Source: Deltaproteobacteria bacterium
GTDB taxonomy: Bacteria > Desulfobacterota_B > Binatia > UBA9968
Length of the DNA: 8,802 nt
Direction: 5' to 3'
NCBI GenBank assembly: GCA_005879255.1
Contig: VBKY01000410.1
Span: forward strand, 1-8,802
The notes beneath the pieces were generated by a model. It made no database searches, was not told the origin of the DNA, and saw only the letters and a list, made by a program, of their open reading frames with translations. A program made the translations under genes and the position numbers. Below, in pieces: positions 1-5,782 of the stretch. Every line of letters starts with the position of its first letter. Position 1 is the first letter of the stretch.

Positions 1-415
1 CCGTCACCCTCGGCGTACCGACAGCCTCGCACTCCGTCGCAACTTCTACCGGCCGCTTCTCCCAGCTCCGACCACCGTCTTTCGAACGAAAGAGCATCGC
101 CGGCGTCGGCGTGCCGGTACCGACAAATATATTGTCTGGATTCACCGGATCAATGCCGATTGCCCAAACATAATAAGGATTGAGCGCCGAGTCGATGTAC
201 TGCCAGTTGGCTCCCGCATCCTCGCTGCGATACAACCCTCGTTCCGTACCGGCGAAAAGAATATTGTGTTGCTTCGGATGCATCGCGATACAACGCACCG
301 AAGCTTCGTAGGCAAACCCACGGCGCGGCCCAATGCGCGCCCAGGTCTGGCCATTATCTTCACTCCGCATGATGCTCTGCCCGATAGTACCAACGACGAT
401 TGTTACCTCTTTCAT
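1..415 (-). CDS. Asp-box (BNR/sialidase-like) repeat protein, N-terminal part, runs off the window
   Basis: This is the first 138 codons of a beta-propeller-type repeat protein; the reading frame is open to the window edge. Three Asp-boxes (S-x-D-x-G-x-x-W) are visible: SEDNGQTW (residues 18-25), SEDAGANW (64-71) and SKDGGRSW (111-118), spaced 46-47 residues apart. Each is followed by a hydrophobic strand such as ILFAGT or IFVGTG. This is the pattern of BNR/VPS10-like propellers, often annotated as exo-alpha-sialidase or photosystem-stability-like factor, but Asp-boxes are structural and do not prove glycosidase activity. There is no signal peptide, so it is probably cytoplasmic. ATG 413-415 is chosen because GGAGG (421-425) lies 5 nt upstream; an in-frame ATG at 425-427 would overlap that site. 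It lies 92 nt downstream of the aldo/keto reductase on the same strand and may be co-transcribed with it. Family call is firm; function is unknown. Confidence 0.8.
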   Translation of the reverse strand, partial: MKEVTIVVGTIGQSIMRSEDNGQTWARIGPRRGFAYEASVRCIAMHPKQHNILFAGTERGLYRSEDAGANWQYIDSALNPYYVWAIGIDPVNPDNIFVGTGTPTPAMLFRSKDGGRSWEKRPVEVATECEAVGTPRVT

Positions 416-420
416 GACTA

Positions 421-425
421 CCTCC
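421..425 (-). promoter_or_regulatory. Ribosome binding site that fixes the start of the Asp-box protein
   Basis: GGAGG on the minus strand, 5 nt before ATG 413-415. It overlaps the in-frame upstream ATG (425-427) and so argues against that longer start. Confidence 0.7.
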
Positions 426-466
426 ATAAAAAATAAGTTGCGCCGAACCTCCTTCAGCCTTCCCAA

Positions 467-498
467 TACTCCAACACTCCACTACTCCAACGTTCCGA
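467..498. repeat. 8-bp imperfect tandem array in the AKR to Asp-box gene spacer
   Basis: Four successive 8-bp units read TACTCCAA, CACTCCAC, TACTCCAA and CGTTCCGA on the plus strand; the last is degenerate. The array fills much of the 92-nt spacer between the aldo/keto reductase stop and the Asp-box protein start. On the transcribed strand the core reads TTGGAGTA, so it repeats an SD-like GGAG. It may be only a low-complexity slippage tract. Confidence 0.55.
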
Positions 499-507
499 GC
501 AACCCGC

Positions 508-1488
508 TTAGATATTCACCCTATGCATATCCCGGCTGCGCGGTCCCGCGGCGGCGCCCGCGGGAAAAATCGCATCGAGCCGCGCCAATTCTTCTTTGCT
601 CAATTTAATTTCGGCCGCCTTGATGTTTTCATCGAGGTGTTTGCGTGTCTTATTGCTCGGGATCGGAATGATGTCGTTTCCCTGCGCCATCAACCACGCT
701 AAAGCAAGCTGCGCCGGTGTTGCGCCTTTTTCCTTTGCCAATTCTTCAAATTGCGCAAGCAGCTTGAGATTCTTTTCCAGATTCCCCGGCTGAAAACGCG
801 GATGACCGTTGCGACCGTCGCCATCGGACATGTCTGAAGGCGCGTGCACCGCGCCCGCGAAGAATCCTTTCCCCAGTGGCGAATACGCCATGAAGCCCAT
901 ATTGAAGTCACGGCAAGCTTGGATATTTCCGCCCTCTGGATCACGCGACCAAAGCGAATACTCGATCTGCAGAGAGGAGATGGGATGAACCTTGCGTGCG
1001 CGCCGGATCGAGTTCGCGCTCGCTTCCGACAAGCCGATGTAGCGAGTGAGTCCGCGCTCCACCAGCCGCGCCATTGCGCCCACCGACTCTTCGACCGGAA
1101 TATCAGGATCGACGCGCGACATGCAGAACACGTCTAGTGCGTCGATGCCCAAACGCTTAACGCTTTGTTCGCAGTTTTGCGTCAGGTACTCCGGCGTGCT
1201 GCCACTGCGGTTACCTTTCGCATCCGGCGTGCGCGGACTGCCCGACTTCGAGTGAATCACGATCCGCTCGCGTCGGCCCTTGAGCGCTTTCGAAATCAAC
1301 TCATGATTATGCCCGCTGCCATAGCTCGCCGAAGTGTCGATAAAGTTGATGCCGAGATCGAACGCCCGATGCAGCGTCGCGATCGATTCATTGTCATCCG
1401 CCGGTCCATAGGCGCCGGACATGCTCATGCAACCGAGCGCCAAATGAGAGACTTTAAACTCCGTCGTGCCGAACTGTACGTACTCCAT
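508..1488 (-). CDS. Aldo/keto reductase family oxidoreductase (catalytic His position is Ser)
   Basis: A 326-residue (alpha/beta)8-barrel NAD(P)H-dependent oxidoreductase, full length for the AKR superfamily and closest in style to the AKR8/AKR13 groups. The N-terminal hallmark LGCMSMSGAYG (19-28) is followed by FIDTSASYG (49-57), which contains the conserved Asp51 and Tyr56. Lys81 lies in IHSKSG. The strand that normally carries the catalytic His reads DVFCMSRVDPDIPVEE (119-134), so Ser124 sits where His is usual. The cofactor-binding end has AYSPLGKG (201-208) and IPIPSNKTRKHLDENI (274-289), typical of the 2'-phosphate/nucleotide loop. There is no signal peptide; the enzyme is cytoplasmic. 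ATG is preceded by GGAGGAATT, and a promoter with a perfect TTGACA lies 46 nt upstream. It could be a carbonyl or pyridoxal-type reductase; the substrate is unknown. Confidence 0.92.
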   Translation of the reverse strand: MEYVQFGTTEFKVSHLALGCMSMSGAYGPADDNESIATLHRAFDLGINFIDTSASYGSGHNHELISKALKGRRERIVIHSKSGSPRTPDAKGNRSGSTPEYLTQNCEQSVKRLGIDALDVFCMSRVDPDIPVEESVGAMARLVERGLTRYIGLSEASANSIRRARKVHPISSLQIEYSLWSRDPEGGNIQACRDFNMGFMAYSPLGKGFFAGAVHAPSDMSDGDGRNGHPRFQPGNLEKNLKLLAQFEELAKEKGATPAQLALAWLMAQGNDIIPIPSNKTRKHLDENIKAAEIKLSKEELARLDAIFPAGAAAGPRSRDMHRVNI

Positions 1489-1492
1489 AATT

Positions 1493-1497
1493 CCTCC
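1493..1497 (-). promoter_or_regulatory. Ribosome binding site of the aldo/keto reductase
   Basis: GGAGG on the minus strand, 4 nt before the ATG at 1486-1488. It confirms the start and is the only good SD in the spacer. Confidence 0.7.
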
Positions 1498-1511
1498 GTG
1501 CCGCCCCGACA

Positions 1512-1539
1512 GTTATCGCAGGTGGAAGGACAGTGTCAA
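1512..1539 (-). promoter_or_regulatory. Sigma70-like promoter of the aldo/keto reductase
   Basis: On the minus strand a perfect -35 TTGACA (1534-1539) is followed after 16 bp by GATAAC (1512-1517), which matches four of six -10 positions (ATAA core). A transcript would start near 1505, giving a leader of about 17 nt that just holds the GGAGG site. This suggests that the reductase, and perhaps the Asp-box gene after it, can be transcribed separately from the luciferase-like gene upstream. It is predicted by eye. Confidence 0.55.
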
Positions 1540-1560
1540 ACCTACCTGAAAATGATTGCT

Positions 1561-1597
1561 GAGGATTGAACATCGAAGATCGCCATCCTCAATCCTC
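1561..1597. repeat. 9-bp inverted repeat in the LLM to AKR spacer
   Basis: GAGGATTGA (1561-1569) is mirrored perfectly by TCAATCCTC (1589-1597) with a 19-nt loop. It lies 60-96 nt past the luciferase-like stop and 22 bp upstream of the -35 of the reductase promoter. It could fold at the 3' end of the upstream transcript or act as an operator. No T-run follows on the minus strand, so it is not a classic intrinsic terminator. Confidence 0.45.
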
Positions 1598-1604
1598 TAT
1601 CCTC
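1584..1604. repeat. Three perfect-period 7-bp units (NATCCTC)
   Basis: CATCCTC, AATCCTC and TATCCTC follow without gaps on the plus strand; only the first base of each unit varies. The minus (transcribed) strand reads GAGGATA, GAGGATT, GAGGATG, repeating an SD-like GAGG. The middle unit also forms the right arm of the inverted repeat at 1561-1597. Confidence 0.6.
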
Positions 1605-1656
1605 GAAATCCGGCCGGGAAATTCTCAACCTATCGGCGAACAACGTAGCCGGGTTT

Positions 1657-2733
1657 TTAGAACCTACGCACCACCGGCATCACTTCTTCCGCGAACAGAC
1701 GCATCGACTTCAAAACGCGCTCTTGGGCGAGACTTCCCGAGGCAATGTTTAGCATGAGTTGTTCGGGGTGAAGCGACTCGACGTAAAATTTGATCTTCTC
1801 GATGCAATCCTCCGGCGTGCCCCAAACCGCCATGATGGCTGGCCCTTCTTCCGCAACGGCCGCGCGCGCCTTGTCAGGGGTAGACAATTTTTCGAAAGCC
1901 ATCCTCGAGGCACTCTTGGTTGCGTAGGCTTCCTTGACGCCGCTCAGGTTCGGCCTGCTCTGGCTGGAGCGCAAAAACACATCGGCCTGCGTCGCCAACG
2001 CAAGTGCGCCGTTCTCAATGGCTTCTTCGCGATCTCGCGCGACGTGCAAATGAATTCCTAACACCACGTCGCTAGATCGACCTGCTGGAAGATTCTTACG
2101 GTACGTTTCGGTCAAGCCGCGCACCAAGTCGAAAGGAATCCCCAGGTAACCCGGCTGCACCAAGCCGTAGCCAATCTTGCCGGCGAAGCTTGCGCTGTCC
2201 GGCGTCGTCGCGGCAGCAGTATAGATCGGCGGATGCGGCTTTTGAGTTACTGGCGGGCTGAGTTTGAAATCCTTGATCTGCCAGAACTGACCGTCGAGAC
2301 CCTCGATATAGTTCGATTTGAATATCTCGACTAGCATGCGGATGCTTTCTTCAAAGCGCGCTGTGCTCTCCGCGGGATTGACGCCGACTCGATTTAAAAC
2401 CCAAGGATGACCGCGGCCGATGCCGACCATGATACGGCCTTCGGTAAGCAGATCGGCAGCAGCGATTTCGCTCGCGAGAATCGCCGGGTGGTGCAGCGGC
2501 GCGCTAATAATGCCGGTAAGGAAGCGAATTCGCCGCGCGCGCTGTGCCGCGGCCACATAGAGCCCTAAAGGAAATGGTGAGCAGGAAAACAGGTCTTTGC
2601 CGTAGCTTTCCGTCGTAGAAAAGAAGTCAAAGCCCAACTCATCGGCGACGGCGATCTGCTCGAGCACCTCGGTGTAAGTCTGATGCTCGGATTTCCCGGG
2701 ATAGGAAAACTCAGTGAATAACCCGATCTTCAT
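1657..2733 (-). CDS. LLM-class (luciferase-like) flavin-dependent oxidoreductase
   Basis: A 358-residue protein with the TIM-barrel plan of bacterial luciferase-like monooxygenases, which use reduced flavin from a partner reductase to oxygenate or desulfonate small organics, or F420 in some branches. The start MKIGLFTEFSYPG, the segment IAVADELGFDFFSTTESY (27-44), the strand RIRFLTGIISAPLHHP (68-83) followed by ILASEIAAADLLTEGR, and the turn VGIGRGHP (103-110) are all typical. So is the late segment VWGTPEDCIEKIKFY that contacts the flavin-side face. It is normal length, with no signal peptide. It lies in the same direction as the exported hydrolase upstream (129-nt spacer with a 9-bp repeat array) and the reductase downstream. 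The SD, GAGAG, is weak and only 3 nt from ATG. The family is clear; flavin versus F420 and the substrate cannot be read. Confidence 0.92.
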   Translation of the reverse strand: MKIGLFTEFSYPGKSEHQTYTEVLEQIAVADELGFDFFSTTESYGKDLFSCSPFPLGLYVAAAQRARRIRFLTGIISAPLHHPAILASEIAAADLLTEGRIMVGIGRGHPWVLNRVGVNPAESTARFEESIRMLVEIFKSNYIEGLDGQFWQIKDFKLSPPVTQKPHPPIYTAAATTPDSASFAGKIGYGLVQPGYLGIPFDLVRGLTETYRKNLPAGRSSDVVLGIHLHVARDREEAIENGALALATQADVFLRSSQSRPNLSGVKEAYATKSASRMAFEKLSTPDKARAAVAEEGPAIMAVWGTPEDCIEKIKFYVESLHPEQLMLNIASGSLAQERVLKSMRLFAEEVMPVVRRF

Positions 2734-2740
2734 CTTCTCT

Positions 2741-2794
2741 CAAAACGATTTGAACGATTTGAACGGCTTGAACGGCTTGAACGCCTTGAACTGC
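2741..2794. repeat. 9-bp tandem array (TTGAACGNN), about six units
   Basis: Units on the plus strand are CAAAACGAT, TTGAACGAT, TTGAACGGC, TTGAACGGC, TTGAACGCC and TTGAACTGC. Two adjacent units are identical and the outer ones degrade, as expected for slippage or unequal crossing-over. The array begins 8 bp from the start codon of the luciferase-like gene, so it lies in that gene's 5' leader and overlaps its weak SD by one base. Nothing else is evident in the 129-nt spacer 2734-2862. Confidence 0.8.
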
Positions 2795-2862
2795 GCTTTA
2801 CACGCCGATCACTATTCGCCCCGGCGCTACGAATCACCGCCGCCCGTTCAGAGGCCAATCTT

Positions 2863-3693
2863 CTACTTTACTTCGTGCTCAAATGGCTTTTTCAACATCC
2901 AGTTGACAATCTGTTCAACCGTCTCCGGTTCCTTGCCCAAGTAACCGTGTTGGCTGAACGCATCGCACGGACCCGATTGCGGCGAAGTTCCGCCGAACAC
3001 GGTAATTAAAGGATACTTATCCGCCAGCCGCGCGGCATCGCTGTAGGGCGTAACCTCGCATTGATCGCTGGCGTGATGCACAAACAGCACTGGCATCTTG
3101 ATCGTCGCGAAATCGAAATTGCTCAATCCGGGGCCGGGCTCTTTTGATTTTCTGGGTGCTTGGCGAAACATGGTCGAGGTCAAAACTACGCCCGTGACCC
3201 GTTGGCCGAGCCGGGCGCCCAGCGATGCCGCAGAAATTGTTCCGCGGCTCGTGCCCACCAAGAACAACGATATTCCTGGGAAGCGTTTTCCGAGATCTTC
3301 GATCACCGCCGAGATATCCGTGAAATGCACCTCACCAAGGCGAAACTCGTCGCCCATCCCCCAACCGCTCTGTTGGTCCGACGGGGCGTCGACGATCGCA
3401 GCGACCACACCACGCTTGACAAATTCGGCCCGGCTGCGCACGAGAAAATTCCCCTGGTTGAATTTTGGCTGTCCTTTCTCCGTTCGCAGTTGCAGCAAGC
3501 CACCGGAACCGGAGAATAGGACGGCTACCGCCTGAAGATTTTTCGGTGTGCTCGTGAGGAAATACGCCTGCGTCACGCCGGGTCGCGTGGAGAGAGTAAC
3601 GATCTCCTGAGCGCGCGCCGTAGTTGGACAACACGACATCCACAAGACCGAGAGCAACACCGCTTTCCTCGCCATCAATATGGCCGCCGCCAT
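2863..3693 (-). CDS. Exported alpha/beta hydrolase (serine hydrolase)
   Basis: A 276-residue periplasmic alpha/beta hydrolase. Residues 1-28 form a signal peptide with an AILMARKAVLLSVLWMS core and cleavage after ARA. The catalytic triad is readable: nucleophile Ser149 in GTSRG, acid Asp210 in FVHHASDQC and His249 in SQHGY. Strand VAVLFSGSGG (about 57-66) gives the oxyanion region. Cys212 and Cys243 lie close to Asp210 and His249 and may form a disulfide after export. It probably cleaves an ester or another carbonyl bond, as in dienelactone-hydrolase-like proteins; the substrate is unknown. ATG 3691-3693 is preferred because GGAAGA (3698-3703) precedes it. A TTG at 3715-3717 would extend the frame by eight residues but has no SD and spoils the signal peptide. 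The broken MBL gene ends only 33 nt upstream, so the two likely shared an operon. Confidence 0.85.
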   Translation of the reverse strand: MAAAILMARKAVLLSVLWMSCCPTTARAQEIVTLSTRPGVTQAYFLTSTPKNLQAVAVLFSGSGGLLQLRTEKGQPKFNQGNFLVRSRAEFVKRGVVAAIVDAPSDQQSGWGMGDEFRLGEVHFTDISAVIEDLGKRFPGISLFLVGTSRGTISAASLGARLGQRVTGVVLTSTMFRQAPRKSKEPGPGLSNFDFATIKMPVLFVHHASDQCEVTPYSDAARLADKYPLITVFGGTSPQSGPCDAFSQHGYLGKEPETVEQIVNWMLKKPFEHEVK

Positions 3694-3697
3694 TGCG

Positions 3698-3703
3698 TCT
3701 TCC
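3698..3703 (-). promoter_or_regulatory. Ribosome binding site that decides the hydrolase start
   Basis: GGAAGA on the minus strand, 4 nt before ATG 3691-3693. Neither the upstream in-frame TTG (3715-3717) nor the downstream in-frame ATG at 3673-3675 has a comparable site. Confidence 0.5.
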
Positions 3704-3726
3704 AAACGAATCAACAAGATCGTTTG

Positions 3727-3807
3727 TTACTTCTTCACCGATTTGTACGCGACGGCGATATTGACGCCCAATCGGTCCTGGCCATGCCAATCGGCGTACT
3801 CAGGCAT
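3727..3807 (-). pseudogene. C-terminal remnant of the MBL-fold hydrolase gene
   Basis: Right after the premature end of the MBL N-terminal fragment, a second frame encodes 26 residues: MPEYADWHGQDRLGVNIAVA followed by YKSVKK and a TAA stop. The P-x-Y-x-D-W-x-G-Q-D-R-L-x-x-N segment resembles the tail of exported MBL-fold hydrolases, but this family match is from memory. It is shifted by one base relative to the N-terminal frame and overlaps it by 8 bases. It is read as what remains after an internal out-of-frame deletion that removed most of the domain. Alternatively it is the tail of a different lost gene. Confidence 0.5.
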
Positions 3808-4102
3808 TTTGATCACTGTGCGTCTCCGTGTCGATAAGGAAGACAATTGGCTTGTCGGTAATTTTTTTTACTGCGGCCAACATATTGCGGGAGGCCAATG
3901 GGCTGTTGCAGCTATCGATCATCACGACGCCTTCCTGGGTAACGACAAAGCTGCACGTCGTAGTGGTCGCGTCGGGAGCAAAAACGTAGATGCCATCTTT
4001 CACTTTCGTAAACCCTGCTCCGAGATCCTGAGCCCGGACAATGAACGGAAATCCGAACGTCATCAACCAGACAAATAGAGTGCCAATTGAGCCTATTTTC
4101 AT
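3800..4102 (-). pseudogene. N-terminal fragment of an exported MBL-fold metallo-hydrolase
   Basis: The 100-residue product has a signal peptide (hydrophobic 8-22, cleavage after VRA at 24), then the opening beta-sheet of a metallo-beta-lactamase fold: VKDGIYVFAPDATTTTCSFVVTQEGVVMIDS (34-64, given as the GxYxF strand through the GVVMIDS strand). It reaches the first metal motif as DTETHSDQ (91-98), where THSDH would be expected, and then meets TGA at 3800-3802. MBL proteins of this kind are normally near 280-320 residues and need later His/Asp ligands, all missing here, so the product cannot be an active metallo-enzyme. The start is secure: AAAGGAGA (4108-4115) precedes ATG 4100-4102. Translation may still lead the ribosome toward the hydrolase gene downstream. 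Confidence 0.75.
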
Positions 4103-4295
4103 TGCTGTCTCCTTTGGTCGTGAGACTTGGCGATTTGCAGCAAGCTAGATGAAATCATGGCTACCCGTCAAGAGACCCAAGCGTGGGTATCGAAGCAGCG
4201 CCCGGTTGAGCGCATTGACCGCGTGGGACGCTTTGTACTAAGACCGCGCTAAGGGTCAGCTTCTCCCGAATCATCCACAGCAATGGAGGAAAGGC
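4103..4295. promoter_or_regulatory. Divergent intergenic control region
   Basis: This 193-bp gap separates the minus-strand MBL/hydrolase block from the plus-strand Bug-protein gene, so it must hold promoters in both directions. Minus strand: TTGACG (4166-4171), 18 bp, TAGCTT (4142-4147) is a modest candidate. Plus strand: TTGACC (4215-4220), 15 bp, TACTAA (4236-4241) is weaker. Between them lies ACCCA-AGCG-TGGGT (4175-4188), a 5-bp inverted repeat, and the word GCGTGGG occurs at 4181-4187 and again at 4221-4227. These could be regulator sites, but no regulator gene is in the window. Confidence 0.45.
4285..4289 (+). promoter_or_regulatory. Ribosome binding site of the Bug-type binding protein
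   Basis: GGAGG, 6 nt before ATG 4296-4298, which places the start exactly at the head of the signal peptide. Confidence 0.7.
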
Positions 4296-5324
4296 ATGAA
4301 AAAACCTATTCTCGTTCTGCTATCAGTTCTGCTCAATATCGTCTCAGCCTACGCTCAAGCGCCGTACTTTCAAGGTAAGACGATACGTATCGTCACCGGC
4401 TATCCCGCTGGTGATGTCAACGACCTATGGCCTCGGCTCATCACGCAGCACATGGGAAAGTATATTGCCGGCAATCCCAACTTCATCGTCCAAAACATGC
4501 CTGGCGCCAGCTCCATGATTGCGGCGAATTATGTTTACACCGTGGCTAAGCCGGACGGTCTCACGCTCGGATGGATTGCGCCTACGCTTTACTTCGACCA
4601 ACTCGTCGGTCGCAAAGAAGCGCGATACGATTGGGCCAAATACAGCTTCGTCGGCTCTCCGGCACAAAGCGAACACCACCTCTACATGCGCACCGATAGC
4701 CCGTACAAAACCATCGAAGACGTGCGCAAAGCCAGCGAGCCGCCTAAATGCGGGTCCGGCGGCGCCACCGGCACGGGATTTTATTTTCCCAAACTCCTTG
4801 AAGAAACGGTTGGCGCCAAGTTTAACATCGTGCTTGGCTATCAAGGCGGAGGACCGATCGATCTCGCCGTGGAAAAGGGCGAGATTCACTGCCGCGCCAT
4901 GACCATCGAATCTTTCATGGCGCGCGAGCCCTTCCACACCTGGCGCAAGAACAACTTCGTTAGGAGCCTGGCGCAATCGGGGCGCAAGCGCGATTCCCGG
5001 CTCCCCGACACACCGACGATTTTCGAGCTGATGGACCAGTACAAGACCTCGGATCAGGCGCGCCGGGTAGCCACCGTGATTCTCGCCGGCGGTGTTTTCG
5101 GCCGTCCCCTGGTTGGACCAGCCGGAATTCCGCCGGATCGCTTAAAAATTCTCCGTAGCGCGCTCGCCAGCGCACTCAAGGATCCCGAGCTTAAGGTGGA
5201 AGCTGAGCGAAGAAATTACGAGCTCGAACCGGTCGGCGGCGAAGAAATGCAGCGGCTCGCCAAAGAAGTCATGACTCAGCCGGCGGCAGTGATCGAAAAA
5301 ATGAAAAAGGTCTTGGGCGAATAG
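4296..5324 (+). CDS. Bug/TctC-family tripartite tricarboxylate transporter substrate-binding protein
   Basis: A 342-residue periplasmic solute receptor. Residues 1-20 are a signal peptide (cleavage after AYA). Family hallmarks follow in order: IRIVTGYPAGDVNDLWPRLI (30-49), FIVQNMPGASSMIAANYVY (63-81), PDGLTLGW (86-93), the ligand-loop stretch CGSGGATGTGFYFPKLL (152-168), LGYQGGGPIDLAVEKGEIHC (180-199), LPDTPTIFELM (236-246) and PLVGPAGIPPDRLKILRSAL (271-290) before the hinge helices. Bug proteins capture carboxylates, amides or related small organics, and some signal rather than transport. No TctA or TctB membrane gene is visible, so this is an orphan receptor, as is common for the family. 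It is followed in the same direction by the exported acetamidase after 137 nt. No hydrophobic anchor or lipobox is seen. Confidence 0.93.
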   Translation: MKKPILVLLSVLLNIVSAYAQAPYFQGKTIRIVTGYPAGDVNDLWPRLITQHMGKYIAGNPNFIVQNMPGASSMIAANYVYTVAKPDGLTLGWIAPTLYFDQLVGRKEARYDWAKYSFVGSPAQSEHHLYMRTDSPYKTIEDVRKASEPPKCGSGGATGTGFYFPKLLEETVGAKFNIVLGYQGGGPIDLAVEKGEIHCRAMTIESFMAREPFHTWRKNNFVRSLAQSGRKRDSRLPDTPTIFELMDQYKTSDQARRVATVILAGGVFGRPLVGPAGIPPDRLKILRSALASALKDPELKVEAERRNYELEPVGGEEMQRLAKEVMTQPAAVIEKMKKVLGE

Positions 5325-5359
5325 AGCAAAACATCGATATCGTCAGACTAGGCAACCCG

Positions 5360-5400
5360 CCGTTCGTCCTAAGCTGCGTCGAAGGGCTTTCTCGACTTTT
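5360..5400. repeat. Degenerate REP-like element with weak terminator-like hairpin
   Basis: The stretch from 5360 reads CCGTTCGTCCTAAGCTGCGT and continues CGAAGGGC. I recognise this as a decayed form of the dispersed palindromic element with a CGTTCGTCCTGAGC / GTCGAAGGAC core found in many bacterial genomes; the right arm is no longer complementary. Within it GTCGA (5378-5382) pairs with TCGAC (5392-5396), followed by TTTT. It could weakly end the Bug-protein transcript. The assignment is from memory. Confidence 0.35.
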
Positions 5401-5461
5401 CACACGGTCGGTTATTCACGTTAACTTTCTGTCGTCGCGCAATCGTTCCGCGGGAGATTTT

Positions 5462-5782
5462 ATGATTCCCTTCAAAAAAACAAGTTTCTGCAAGTTGGTA
5501 CGCTGCTTCCTGCTCATTGGATTGGTCGTTGTCGGTACTGCGCATCACGCGCGCGAAACCAGCGCCCAGACCATTGTGTCACAAACTTCGTCGCAATTGA
5601 TCCTTCGCTCGACGTTTGAGAATCTCGTGCGCGGTTTCATTCCTGCCGGCTCGCCACCGGCGATGCGAATCAAGTCGGGGCAAACGGTCCAGATCGAGAC
5701 GTTCTCGCACCATGGGTTCGTTGAAGACCCCGTGGCATTTTTTAACAGCCATGGGATTCCGGCGGACAAAGTCCGGATTTGA
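5462..5782 (+). CDS. Exported acetamidase/formamidase, N-terminal fragment (frameshifted gene)
   Basis: This 106-residue piece starts with a signal peptide: basic head, hydrophobic core CFLLIGLVVVGTA (15-27), likely cleavage after TSA at 35. It then has the first strands of an FmdA/AmdA-family amidase, including IETFSHHGFVEDP (78-90) and NSHGIPADKVR. It stops at TGA 5780-5782, while the same protein continues in the next frame from 5779. FmdA/AmdA enzymes hydrolyse short-chain amides such as formamide or acetamide to the carboxylate and ammonia; most are cytoplasmic, so a secreted form is unusual. SD GGGAGA precedes ATG 5462. The fragment alone lacks the signature region and should be inactive. 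Confidence 0.8.
   Translation: MIPFKKTSFCKLVRCFLLIGLVVVGTAHHARETSAQTIVSQTSSQLILRSTFENLVRGFIPAGSPPAMRIKSGQTVQIETFSHHGFVEDPVAFFNSHGIPADKVRI
5779..5782 (+). other. Frameshift point: TTGA overlap of the two acetamidase frames
   Basis: The reading CGG-ATT-TGA ends frame one, and TTG-ATT-GCG opens frame two, giving a 4-base TTGA overlap. The whole span 5462-6579 is 1118 bases, one short of a multiple of three. A single extra base near 5775 (for example CGG-GAT-TTG) would join the parts into one 372-residue protein of normal family layout. A one-base deletion or a sequencing error is therefore the simplest reading; translational coupling of two subunits is possible but less likely. Confidence 0.65.

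Noticed and set aside
142..393. 83-codon minus-strand frame at the left end
   Set aside because: It is out of frame with the Asp-box protein, whose three S-x-D-x-G-x-x-W boxes and GGAGG site identify the true frame.
467..2794. CRISPR array or phage attachment sites as explanation of the short repeats
   Set aside because: Units are 7-9 bp in direct contiguity with no spacers, and there are no cas genes, integrase or tRNA nearby.
2714..2944. Plus-strand small protein with repeated N-D-L-N / N-G-L-N residues
   Set aside because: The residue repeat is only the 9-bp array read in one frame; the frame overlaps the ends of two real genes and lacks an SD.
3098..3535. Plus-strand open frame of 145 codons opposite the exported hydrolase
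   Set aside because: Shadow of a gene with signal peptide and full catalytic triad; no SD or recognisable domain.
4425..4976. 183-codon open frame on the minus strand inside the Bug-protein gene
   Set aside because: It is antisense to a clear receptor gene, has Arg/Ala/His-rich composition and no motif; it follows from codon bias of the real gene.
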